This document shows positions 58,701-64,000 of a DNA stretch of 64,000 nt, one piece after another. The notes below the pieces were generated by a model that was not told where the DNA came from, ran no database searches, and saw nothing but the letters and a program-made list of their open reading frames with translations. This DNA comes from Archivesica marissinica (lineage: Eukaryota; Mollusca; Bivalvia; Venerida; Vesicomyidae): contig CM026403.1 of assembly GCA_014843695.1 (NCBI GenBank), forward strand, positions 4,917,281 to 4,981,280. Direction: 5' to 3'. The position numbers and the translations under genes were made by a program. Numbering within the stretch: position 1 is the stretch's first letter; each line of letters begins with the position of its first letter.

Positions 58701-59883
58701 ACAAATATAATGTATTATATACTGCATTGTAAAAATAAAGGTGTTAGCCAGGTATAGATCTCATTTCTCATATGTTTCCCAGTTGGACTTTCTTGCAGTT
58801 TTAAACATAAAAATGGGATTTTCTTTAAAAAAAAATAACTGTATAATAATAAAAATGTAAAAAATATAAACATAAAAATGGGATTTTCTTTAAAAAAAAT
58901 AACTGTATAATAATAAAAATGTAAAAAATATAAACATAAAAATGGGATTTTCTTTAAAAAAAATAACTGTATAATAATAAAAATGTAAAAATGTAAAAAA
59001 TATAAACATAAAAATGGGATTTTCTTTAAAAAAAAATAACTGTATAATAATAAAAATGTAAAAATGTAAAAAATATAAACATAAAAATGGGATTTTCTTT
59101 AAAAAAAAATAACTGTATAATAATAATGTACATTAAATGATTTTTAAAAAAATGCATATTATTGTTTTAAACGACTTAGGATTTTTCAACTGTCGTGTAA
59201 GGTACACTAGTGTTGCATCAAAGGTATTAAATATACACGTGGCCATACGATCTAGTGTGCTTACTTACATAGCTTCCGATGCCGAGATGGCATGCTATAT
59301 AACTGTATTAAATGTTCCCCCACCCACTTACATAGCTTCCCCATCCACTTACATAGCTTCCCCACCCACTTACATAGCTTCCCCACCCACTTACATAGCT
59401 TCCCCACACTTACATAGCTTCCCCCCCCACTTACATAGGCTCCCCCACCCACTTACATAGCTCCCCCACGTTCCCACTTACTAGCTCCCCACCCACTTAC
59501 ATAGCTTCCCCACCCACTTACATAGCTCCCCCACCCACTTACATAGCTTCCCCACCCACTTACATAGCTTCCGATGCCGAGATGCGGCATGCTATATAAC
59601 TGTATTAAATGTTCCACTCACTGTATTGCTTATTTCAGATCGTTGTGGTCATCTACATAGCCGGGAAGACGTGGAACATATGCATGCACAAATGTTGGAT
59701 GTGTTCAAATTGGTGTCATGTAAAAGACATAGTGACTACAACAAATGGTTTATAAAGGTCATTAACTTTCTCGTGCTTCTACGAGAGTTTGGTGCGAAGT
59801 TCGAGCTTATGTCCAAACAGCTTAAACTTGACTGGTCCGTCCTGAAAGATAATCCTCTACTGCTATCTGTGTTCTTAAGTTAG
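41147..59883 (+). CDS. Nuclear hormone receptor, NR1-type, seven exons
   Basis: A ligand-dependent transcription factor family member expected to act in the nucleus. Joining 41147-41444, 42330-42474, 44831-45250, 51517-51976, 54860-54963, 56237-56351 and 59639-59883 gives 594 codons with matching phases at all six GT-AG junctions and TAG at 59881. Counting from the first full codon, residues 1-125 are an unstructured A/B region. The DNA-binding domain covers 126-191 with zinc ligands at 126, 129, 143, 146 and 162, 168, 178, 181. A long acidic hinge follows. The ligand-binding domain spans about 396-594, with the signature [20 protein letters not shown] at 420-439 and the helix 8-9 region around 494-514. 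The start is uncertain: upstream exons may exist, or ATG 41122 or the in-frame ATG in VMTESC may be used. P-box CEACKG and [10 protein letters not shown] suggest a lineage-expanded NR1 group rather than a standard vertebrate orthologue; subfamily not settled. About 87 percent of the locus is intronic repeats. Confidence 0.93.
41612..41880. repeat. Dispersed or duplicated AT-rich segment, copy 1 (empty SINE site)
   Basis: Shares long matches with 60293-60830, for example gtgataatatagaag, taacatatgcatg, aataacacaccaaac, attattaatatataaataaa and attctgaaaacta. This copy lacks the SINE found in the other. A tRNA-like stub (gattagcgcagtgtttagcg) precedes it at about 41570. Confidence 0.8.
41930..42216 (-). 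mobile_element. SINE family A, full length, in intron a-b
   Basis: On the plus strand it runs from ttttacgtttatttatcgtc (tail) through cacgagacctcggtttaacg to gaacctgcggtccctggatt and ggattacagatccg (head). It lies about 115 bases before exon b. Confidence 0.92.
42330..42474 (+). CDS. Receptor exon b: first zinc finger
   Basis: Acceptor gtatttcag, donor gtaaca. It encodes the first zinc module: [14 protein letters not shown], then VNTCEACK, with C-x2-C-x13-C-x2-C spacing. The exon ends exactly after Lys of the P-box (phase 0), the conserved intron site between the two finger-coding exons in many nuclear receptor genes. Confidence 0.96.
42522..42720 (-). mobile_element. LINE 3'-end fragment in intron b-c
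   Basis: aagactttatttaacgagag, aacaaaagttaatctaccat and acatatatacaatcaaatg match the reverse complement of the LINE 3' end near 52615-52700 and the pieces at 52296-52360 and 52716-52800. Confidence 0.65.
43030..44456. repeat. 23-bp CpG-rich minisatellite, about 60 units
   Basis: Unit atcgcggtcgcacagggcat plus ggt, with three or four CpGs per unit, in a region otherwise AT-rich. A/G alternates in cacagggc/cacggggc. Marker units (ggacgcacagggtagggt, gtcgctcagggc) recur with spacing near 460 and 275 bp (20 and 12 units), so there is a higher-order structure. It gives very long spurious frames on both strands. It lies in the intron between the exons for the two zinc fingers. Confidence 0.97.
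44530..44770 (+). mobile_element. tRNA-derived SINE, family D
   Basis: Head gtggaagtcgtgatagcgct with B-box-like gagttcgagccccgc, body ggagccgttacgattgttcc and gcctcttctctccctc, tail gctaaaataaatttgtataa. It ends about 60 bases before exon c. Confidence 0.88.
44831..45250 (+). CDS. Receptor exon c: second zinc finger and hinge start
   Basis: Acceptor tatcttgcag, donor gtaagt. It begins GFFRRS and encodes the second module [11 protein letters not shown] ... [10 protein letters not shown] (C-x5-C-x9-C-x2-C), then [20 protein letters not shown] (C-terminal extension). It continues into a hinge that ends [12 protein letters not shown]. The last 45 bases are the source of the 50-bp array in the following intron. 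Reading past the donor meets TGA at 45266-45268, so downstream donors would give a truncated product. Confidence 0.95.
45206..49790 (+). repeat. 50-bp minisatellite of exon end plus 5' splice site, about 90 units
   Basis: The first unit is the last 45 bases of exon c (tattacaacgatgatctgat, gcgagacagacagctaaatg, tacat) plus the donor gtaag. The same 50-bp unit, or a 49-bp variant with tttcacaatg, then repeats to 49790. Nearly every unit keeps the consensus donor acat|gtaagt. Sub-variants (gcgtgacag, gatggagacag, gcgacacag) occur in blocks, as expected from repeated unequal exchange. Confidence 0.97.
49791..49940. other. Insertion splitting the donor-site array
   Basis: About 150 bp of unrelated sequence (agttttagtttaatttagtt ... 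gttacggcccttcccgaag) lies between the 50-bp array and its diverged continuation. It looks like an inserted or retained piece of unknown type. Confidence 0.5.
49941..50866 (+). repeat. 49-bp minisatellite, diverged relative of the 50-bp array
   Basis: About 19 units of gagacacacagctaaatatc, aatgtgggtttgtcacgatc, atgttctat. The shared gagacagacagctaaatgt shows common origin with the neighbouring 50-bp array. The donor-like gtaagt has decayed to gtgggt, so these units are no longer good splice donors. Confidence 0.93.
50981..51190 (+). mobile_element. SINE family D, left half of an inverted pair
   Basis: gtggaagtcgtgatagcgca, then gttacgattgtccccttagg, ctctctccctcttggcgatg, and tail gctaaaataaatttgtataa. 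The B-box region is partly lost (gcgaacggtccgttacg). Confidence 0.9.
51228..51458 (-). mobile_element. SINE family D, right half of an inverted pair, 11-bp TSD
   Basis: Starts at the tail (tttatacaaatttattttag) and ends at the head (tgcgctatcacgacttccac). It is flanked by aattacaaata at 51217-51227 and 51459-51469. It is tail-to-tail with the copy at 50981 and about 60 bases upstream of exon d. Confidence 0.93.
51517..51976 (+). CDS. Receptor exon d: hinge and start of ligand-binding domain
   Basis: Acceptor gtgtttttcag, donor gtatat, ending one base into a codon. It encodes a basic/hydrophobic start ([20 protein letters not shown]), a roughly 90-residue polar low-complexity hinge, and then helix 1-3 of the ligand-binding domain with [19 protein letters not shown]422 in FAK aligns with the usual helix-3 charge-clamp lysine. 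Confidence 0.93.
52001..52193. repeat. Direct duplication around an (AAT)n tract in intron d-e
   Basis: The segment ctttcatggacaacagttgt ... gagtcattcagat at 52001-52057 recurs at 52129-52185. (AAT)n at about 52070-52100 and the LINE-like aaagactttattgtacgaga lie between. It begins only 25 bases after the exon d donor. Confidence 0.75.
52296..52360 (-). mobile_element. LINE 3'-end fragment
   Basis: aataataataaagactatct, tacgagagaaca and aacaaaagttaatctaccca match 42522-42590. The related continuation (gaggctcaacatatatacaa) is found at 52728, so a plus-strand LINE end appears inserted between them. Confidence 0.6.
52385..52718 (+). mobile_element. LINE 3' terminal fragment with (TA)n and (ATT)n
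   Basis: The start encodes [11 protein letters not shown] in one frame, a pattern typical of the C-terminal end of CR1/Jockey-like reverse-transcriptase polyproteins. The rest is 3' UTR-like: (TA)n at about 52498-52537, ttgagggccttatttgtatt, ctccctcgtaaaataaagac, and an (ATT)n tail to 52718. It is 5'-truncated. It sits inside a minus-strand LINE-like piece (52296-52360 and 52719-52800). Confidence 0.75.
52890..53135 (-). mobile_element. tRNA-derived SINE, family E (D-related)
   Basis: On the minus strand it begins GAGCCACCGTGGTACACTGG, with B-box-like GCGAGTTCGAACACTGC. It ends near gattgtgaagcaagttcg, a tail motif shared with family D (cgcaatcgagctaaaataaa region). Confidence 0.65.
53140..54512. 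repeat. 57-bp minisatellite, about 24 units, in intron d-e
   Basis: Unit ttgatcatggcgggttatag, cgtaccacttgcccatccaa, ctaacataccgtacttc. The multiple-of-three length keeps frames open on both strands (19-residue repeats), which I do not take as coding. Confidence 0.96.
54597..54650 (+). mobile_element. SINE family A, 3' tail fragment
   Basis: ggcgtcgctaatatgggcaa then gtaacgacgataaataacgt match only the last 55 bases of family A. Confidence 0.75.
54860..54963 (+). CDS. Receptor exon e: ligand-binding domain helices 4-6
   Basis: Acceptor tttatatgttgcag, donor gtatgt. It completes an Ala codon and continues [20 protein letters not shown], the normal continuation of the LLK motif of the previous exon. 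The donor abuts a minus-strand SINE that starts at about intron position +4. Confidence 0.9.
54967..55200 (-). mobile_element. SINE family A inserted at the exon e splice donor
   Basis: Starts at the tail (tgtgtgtttacgtttattta) directly after CAG|GTA of the exon e donor. It runs through cacgagacctcggtttaacg and stops in the B-box region (ggatcgaacct), so it is 5'-truncated. The flanks gcacaggta (54958-54966) and gcgcaggta (55201-55209) look like a 9-bp target-site duplication with one mismatch, which duplicated the donor. Confidence 0.88.
55210..55639. other. Intronic unique sequence, nothing recognised
   Basis: No frame, repeat or RNA-like motif seen. Confidence 0.45.
55640..55888 (-). mobile_element. 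Chimeric SINE: family A tail joined to family B body
   Basis: The plus-strand left end (tttatttaacgtcgctaccg, gttgcccatttcagcgacg) is the family A tail. From acagcacctttcctgggcag to tcgaccacggaggcgga it is family B. The join is near 55688. Confidence 0.8.
55905..56171 (-). mobile_element. SINE family A, full length, in intron e-f
   Basis: cttacgtttatttatcgtcg (tail) through cacgagacctcggtttaacg to ggactacagatccg (head). It ends 65 bases before exon f. Confidence 0.9.
56237..56351 (+). CDS. Receptor exon f: ligand-binding domain helices 7-9
   Basis: Acceptor gatttcag, donor gtaagt, ending one base into a codon. It encodes [20 protein letters not shown] then [18 protein letters not shown], the usual helix 8-9 pattern ending in a P-D turn (Asp is completed by the next exon). 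Its last 17 bases and the donor are the first unit of the 34-bp array. Confidence 0.93.
56335..57555 (+). repeat. 34-bp minisatellite of fused acceptor/donor sites, about 36 units
   Basis: Unit tctgtctcacgttcccaggt, aagttaatcctgat. The first unit uses the last 17 bases of exon f and its donor. Each unit holds a branch-like CTGAT, a pyrimidine-rich stretch, CAG and GTAAGT in that order, so every unit resembles a 3' and a 5' splice site with no exon between. A few units vary (cacag, acattcccag, gtacgt). Confidence 0.97.
57590..57772 (+). mobile_element. SINE family D, partial
   Basis: B-box-like ggagttcaagccccgctgta, ttacgattgtgctctcatgc, gcctcttctctgg and tail cgcaatcgagttaaataaat. The head is degraded and the middle shortened. 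Confidence 0.8.
57855..58136 (+). other. Unrecognised intronic ORF (up to 93 codons)
   Basis: An open frame ending [19 protein letters not shown] then TGA inside intron f-g. It contains an imperfect inverted repeat (tctcaaactcaagct against agctcgagtttgaga). No domain, splice signals or family recognised. It is as likely a fragment of a degraded mobile element as a chance frame. Confidence 0.2.
58138..58702. other. GC-richer insert bounded by a short direct repeat
   Basis: actagaccgtgtac at 58138-58151 and actagaccgtgttac at 58688-58702 bracket about 540 bp of higher GC with inverted ccccgcagcagca / gctgctgctgcggg. This could be a mobile insertion with its target duplication; no family recognised. 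Confidence 0.35.
58801..59135. repeat. AT-rich tandem repeat, about 64-72 bp, 5 units
   Basis: Unit ataaacataaaaatgggatt, ttctttaaaaaaaataactg, tataataataaaaatgtaaa. Length differs by the number of A and by an extra aaatgt. Confidence 0.93.
59268..59616. repeat. 21-bp minisatellite between direct repeats, before the last exon
   Basis: About 12 units of acttacatagcttccccacc plus c at about 59315-59568. It is flanked by a roughly 50-bp direct repeat (cttccgatgccgagatg ... ctatataactgtattaaatg) at 59273-59314 and 59567-59611. The right flank lies about 25 bases before the acceptor of the last exon. Confidence 0.92.
59639..59883 (+). CDS. Receptor last exon: helices 10-12 and stop
   Basis: Acceptor cttatttcag. 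It completes Asp and encodes helix 10/11 ([20 protein letters not shown]) and a last helix [10 protein letters not shown] before TAG. In the usual AF-2 pattern the position of S590 is a glutamate that clamps coactivators; here it is TCT (Ser). Confidence 0.94.
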
Positions 59884-59908
59884 TCGTTTGCATTGCAGCA
59901 GAGACGAG

Positions 59909-59914
59909 AATAAA
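59909..59914 (+). terminator. Polyadenylation signal AATAAA
   Basis: AATAAA 26 bases after the receptor stop codon; a second AATAAA is at 59931-59936. This implies a very short 3' UTR if used. Confidence 0.55.
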
Positions 59915-59936
59915 TAGTTAATAACTAGTAAATAAA

Positions 59937-60292
59937 TAGTAAATAATACATAATGTATTTTGTGTTTATATATCATCTGGTTACCGTGGTAACCAAATGT
60001 GAAAGTCGTGATAGCGCAGTGGATGCGTTACGAAGAATTAAGAGTAGCCCTATATAGGGAGAATTATATATATGTTTACACCCATTTTCTGAACAAGGTC
60101 TGACGTGCATGTCATATCTACATATGTACACTAATCGATGTAAATAGAACAAATCCGCAAAAGGTATGTTTCAATGTTTTATTTGTTTAAATCCAGGCCA
60201 CATATACATGTGGCATACATGTTCATATAAACCAATATGGCGACAGCAATTCACAACATTAATATATCTAATTAATTATGCAACTCTAATCC
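59937..60292. other. Gene-free spacer with a SINE D stub
   Basis: Contains only a truncated family D head (aaagtcgtgatagcgcagtg, about 60002-60033). Otherwise unique AT-rich sequence. Confidence 0.5.
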
Positions 60293-60830
60293 AAATGTAT
60301 ATGTGATAATATAGAAGACGAATGCTTTGATAACATATGCTGGTAATCCAGGGATCGCAGGTTCGATCCCCCGTCTGACCCTAATAAAATTAACATTCAG
60401 ATGGGACGGTAAACCGAGGTCTCGTGTCGGTGCTTTACACCCTGCACGTAAAAGAACCAGAGGAGACTCTGGAATGGGTCTCTGTCTGTATCATTGCACT
60501 ATCCTCCAAAAATCTAAAGATGACTATCTTCAGGAGGCGTCGCTCATATAGGAAACCGGTAGCGACGATAAATAAACGTAAAAAACAGAACACATAACAT
60601 ATGCATGACACGTTAACTTACTCTAAAGGCCAACTATGCTTGTTTTTATTATTATAAATAACACACCAAACATCAATCATGTAATTATTAAGAATGTACT
60701 AAGTAAATATTAAATTTATTATTAATATATAAATAAAATGATTTATTATATTCTGAAAACTAATATTCATATCATTGTGCGACTTACATTTACAGCATTA
60801 CTTTTTAATACAGCATTACACTAAGAGATT
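60293..60830. repeat. Dispersed or duplicated AT-rich segment, copy 2 (SINE-filled)
   Basis: Homologous to 41612-41880 on both sides of an inserted SINE (60340-60593). The two copies bracket the receptor gene. Confidence 0.8.
60340..60593 (+). mobile_element. SINE family A, 5'-truncated, with 10-bp TSD and known empty site
   Basis: Begins inside the head (ctggtaatccagggatcgca) and runs to the tail (gcgacgataaataaacgtaa). It is flanked by ataacatatg at 60330-60339 and 60594-60603. The paralogous segment near 41655 has a single ataacatatg, the unoccupied site. Confidence 0.95.
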
Positions 60831-61034
60831 GTAAAAACGCTGAAGTTGTTTAAAAGCCCTTTGAAAGCAGTAATAAATAGCTTGCATATATATCGAACCA
60901 TTTTAGAAGTTTTATCCCAAAACAACAGATGCTATGTAATAATAAATGTACCTAGGCAACGTTTATTTCATTGCAAAGATTAATAGTTATGCGCTTGAAT
61001 TTATAAAAATATTGGACTTTATATTGTATTTAAT

Positions 61035-62034
61035 NNNNNNNNNNNNNNNNNNNNNNNNNNNNNNNNNNNNNNNNNNNNNNNNNNNNNNNNNNNNNNNNNN
61101 NNNNNNNNNNNNNNNNNNNNNNNNNNNNNNNNNNNNNNNNNNNNNNNNNNNNNNNNNNNNNNNNNNNNNNNNNNNNNNNNNNNNNNNNNNNNNNNNNNNN
61201 NNNNNNNNNNNNNNNNNNNNNNNNNNNNNNNNNNNNNNNNNNNNNNNNNNNNNNNNNNNNNNNNNNNNNNNNNNNNNNNNNNNNNNNNNNNNNNNNNNNN
61301 NNNNNNNNNNNNNNNNNNNNNNNNNNNNNNNNNNNNNNNNNNNNNNNNNNNNNNNNNNNNNNNNNNNNNNNNNNNNNNNNNNNNNNNNNNNNNNNNNNNN
61401 NNNNNNNNNNNNNNNNNNNNNNNNNNNNNNNNNNNNNNNNNNNNNNNNNNNNNNNNNNNNNNNNNNNNNNNNNNNNNNNNNNNNNNNNNNNNNNNNNNNN
61501 NNNNNNNNNNNNNNNNNNNNNNNNNNNNNNNNNNNNNNNNNNNNNNNNNNNNNNNNNNNNNNNNNNNNNNNNNNNNNNNNNNNNNNNNNNNNNNNNNNNN
61601 NNNNNNNNNNNNNNNNNNNNNNNNNNNNNNNNNNNNNNNNNNNNNNNNNNNNNNNNNNNNNNNNNNNNNNNNNNNNNNNNNNNNNNNNNNNNNNNNNNNN
61701 NNNNNNNNNNNNNNNNNNNNNNNNNNNNNNNNNNNNNNNNNNNNNNNNNNNNNNNNNNNNNNNNNNNNNNNNNNNNNNNNNNNNNNNNNNNNNNNNNNNN
61801 NNNNNNNNNNNNNNNNNNNNNNNNNNNNNNNNNNNNNNNNNNNNNNNNNNNNNNNNNNNNNNNNNNNNNNNNNNNNNNNNNNNNNNNNNNNNNNNNNNNN
61901 NNNNNNNNNNNNNNNNNNNNNNNNNNNNNNNNNNNNNNNNNNNNNNNNNNNNNNNNNNNNNNNNNNNNNNNNNNNNNNNNNNNNNNNNNNNNNNNNNNNN
62001 NNNNNNNNNNNNNNNNNNNNNNNNNNNNNNNNNN
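61035..62034. other. Scaffold gap of 1000 N
   Basis: Exactly 1000 N; the right flank is a 27-bp array, so repeat content probably caused the gap. Confidence 0.99.
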
Positions 62035-62163
62035 AGACATGTCTAGCACAAATACTTCAACAGACATGTCTAGCACAAATACTTCAACAGACATGTCTAG
62101 CACAAATACTTCAACAGACATGTCTAGCACAAATACTTCAACAGACATGTCTAGCACAAATAA
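62035..62163. repeat. 27-bp minisatellite, at least 4.5 units, cut by a gap
   Basis: Unit agacatgtctagcacaaata plus cttcaac, nearly perfect. The left extent is hidden by the gap. Confidence 0.95.
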
Positions 62164-62257
62164 ACTTTTAAAACAATCATGTTCACTAAATTTCACGTAT
62201 ATCAGAATACACAAACAGTAAAGATAGCTTGTGGCACAACACTGGTCACCCATACAT

Positions 62258-62421
62258 GTGGCTATACAGGAGCAGGGTCTGTGGCTATACAGGAGCAGGG
62301 TCTGTGGCTATACAGGAGCAGGGTCTGTGGCTATACAGGAGCAGGGTCTGTGGCTATACAGGAGCAGGGTCTGTGGCTATACAGGAGCAGGGTCTGTGGC
62401 TATACAGGAGCAGGGTCTGTG
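62258..62421. repeat. 23-bp minisatellite, 7 units
   Basis: Unit ggctatacaggagcagggtc plus tgt, identical in every unit. Confidence 0.96.
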
Positions 62422-62447
62422 TGTTCTCTCTCCAAGTATTGGATGTA

Positions 62448-62717
62448 TTATGTTATGTTATATTTCGGGTTTGACGCCTGCATCAGCACCATTTTGGGCT
62501 ATATCGCCGGCGGGCAGTTTACTTAACAACACCTTTCCTGGGCAGGCTCCAGCGGTTAACCAGTACTTGGGTGCACCAACCTCCGTAAGAAACTGTCAAC
62601 TTTTTCATATAAATGAGACACGGCCTGAGCGGGGCTCGAACCCGTGACCATCAGTGATGATAGGTTACAGTGGTATACAAGTCAGCGACCTTAACCACTC
62701 GACCACGGAGGCGGACT
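62448..62717 (-). mobile_element. tRNA-derived SINE, family B, intact with 12-bp TSD
   Basis: Over 90 percent alike to 26559-26827 by eye, with the same head and tail. It is flanked by gtattggatgta at 62436-62447 and 62718-62729. Confidence 0.92.
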
Positions 62718-62938
62718 GTATTGGATGTAATCAAGTTATATATATCCTGATGTATTGCTGGTTGAGTTGTGTCTTTACACACCATATATTATATAATTAT
62801 TCTATACTTTCCGATCAAATACAGAAATTTATCACCGAGGGAAATAAAACAGGGTTATTATGTTTGGTTGAAAGCAATGAATTAATACATTTTATTTTTC
62901 ACTGCATTACGCATATGGTTCCCATCCACTGCAGTTTG

Positions 62939-63026
62939 AAACATGGTCAAAGTGCATGCTTTCTAACAAGTGACGTCATCTAAACATGGTCAAAGTGCAT
63001 GCTTTCTAACAAGTGACGTCATCTAA
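62939..63026. repeat. Exact tandem duplication of 43-44 bp
   Basis: aaacatggtcaaagtgcatg, ctttctaacaagtgacgtca, tct occurs twice back to back. Each copy has TGACGTCA, the palindromic CRE sequence. Confidence 0.9.
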
Positions 63027-63159
63027 ACATGATGTTCTAATTCCACCATCCTCCCACTCTCTCCCTCTCTATGTACATGTATGTATAATAATAATGATAT
63101 ATCTAACAGTCATGTAACACATACAACAAGTAAACGTCACAGATCAACAACAACTGTAA

Positions 63160-63728
63160 TACTATGTACACTGCATAACTAACCTGTCTCTACACACTGA
63201 ATAACCAACCTGTCTCTGCACACTGAATAACCAACCTGTCTCTGCACACTGAATAACCAACCTGTCTCTACACACTGCATAACTAACCTGTCTCTACACA
63301 CTGCATAACTAACCTGTCTCTACACACTGCATAACCAACCTGTCTCTACACACTGCATAATTAACCTGTCTCTACACACTGCATAACTAACCTGTCTCTG
63401 CACACTGCATAACTAACCTGTCTCTACACACTGCATAACTAACCTGTCTCTACACACTGCATAACCAACCTGTCTCTACACACTGCATAACTAACCTGTC
63501 TCTACACACTGCATAACCAACCTGTCTCTACACACTGCATAACCAACCTGTCTCTACACACTGCATAACTAACCTGTCTCTACACACTGCATAACCAACC
63601 TGTCTCTACACACTGCATAACTAACCTGTCTGTACACTGCATAACTAACCTGTCTCTACACACTGCATAACCAACCTGTCTCTACACACTGCATAACTAA
63701 CCTGTCTCTACACACTGCATAACTAACC
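63160..63728. repeat. 26-bp minisatellite, about 21 units
   Basis: Unit aacctgtctctacacactgc plus ataact, with C/T in ataacc and occasional ctctgcac. Confidence 0.96.
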
Positions 63729-63940
63729 CAAACAATACTGTCCATTTTCGTTTTGCATACAATGTATATGTAATGTACATTATTATCGAATAAATATGTT
63801 TAAACCAATACTGTCAATATTATCTTTGCATAGAGGCAAACAATTCCCCAATTCAGGGATATCTGTCATGCGAGTTCTGGGAACCTAATCTTTTGAAAGT
63901 TTCCATGATTTTATTGATGTACTAAACTCAGTGGGTTTTC

Positions 63941-64000
63941 TTAACCCATTTCATTCTGGATACATTTAAAGGCTTTTGCAAACAACATAGATCCAGATCA
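63941..64000. mobile_element. Start of a TTAA-type MITE, cut by the window end
   Basis: ttaacccatttca followed by aaaggcttttgcaaac and atagatccagatca parallels the first 60 bases of the 241-bp MITEs at 33715 and 33967, with more divergence. Confidence 0.55.

Noticed and set aside
27995..62717. tRNA genes at the many A-box/B-box-like segments
   Set aside because: Each is attached to a SINE body, lacks a proper acceptor stem and anticodon loop, and several have target-site duplications.

Overview
The window looks like a repeat-dense piece of an invertebrate metazoan nuclear genome, most probably a lophotrochozoan and perhaps a mollusc. The grounds are GT-AG introns, non-LTR retrotransposon fragments, several tRNA-derived SINE families with target-site duplications, MITEs, and a nuclear receptor of NR1 type. 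The taxon is an inference. About two thirds of the resolved bases are tandem repeats (minisatellites with units of 21 to 72 bp). There are three scaffold gaps of exactly 1000 N; at least two lie inside tandem arrays and the third touches one.

Layout: 1-475 holds a decayed LINE reverse-transcriptase fragment on the minus strand. About 691-26375 is a single 34-bp minisatellite array of over 25 kb with a higher-order period near 3.1 kb. 26.4-41.1 kb is gene-free. It holds SINEs, LINE 3' ends, a tandem pair of TTAA-flanked MITEs, a hAT-like MITE with an 8-bp duplication, inverted-repeat structures and arrays of 72, 56/36, 24, 21, 58/64 and 26 bp. 41147-59883 is the only gene I can support. 59.9-64 kb holds SINEs and arrays of 27, 23 and 26 bp.

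The gene is a plus-strand nuclear receptor assembled here from seven exons: 41147-41444, 42330-42474, 44831-45250, 51517-51976, 54860-54963, 56237-56351 and 59639-59883. All six junctions have GT-AG ends and matching phase, giving 594 codons plus stop, with the 5' end possibly incomplete. It has a complete two-zinc-finger DNA-binding domain (P-box CEACKG), a long hinge and a full ligand-binding domain, whose final helix carries Ser where most activating receptors have the AF-2 Glu.

The most striking feature is what happened to the splice donors. The donor of exon 3 together with the last 45 exonic bases is amplified into an array of about 90 units filling most of intron 3. The donor of exon 6 is amplified into about 36 units, each of which looks like a juxtaposed acceptor and donor (a recursive-splice or zero-length-exon site). 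The donor of exon 5 was hit by a SINE whose target-site duplication copied the CAG|GTA junction. Three of six donors in one gene are therefore duplicated, by two different mechanisms. Separately, an inverted SINE pair just upstream of exon 4 could form a hairpin in the pre-mRNA.
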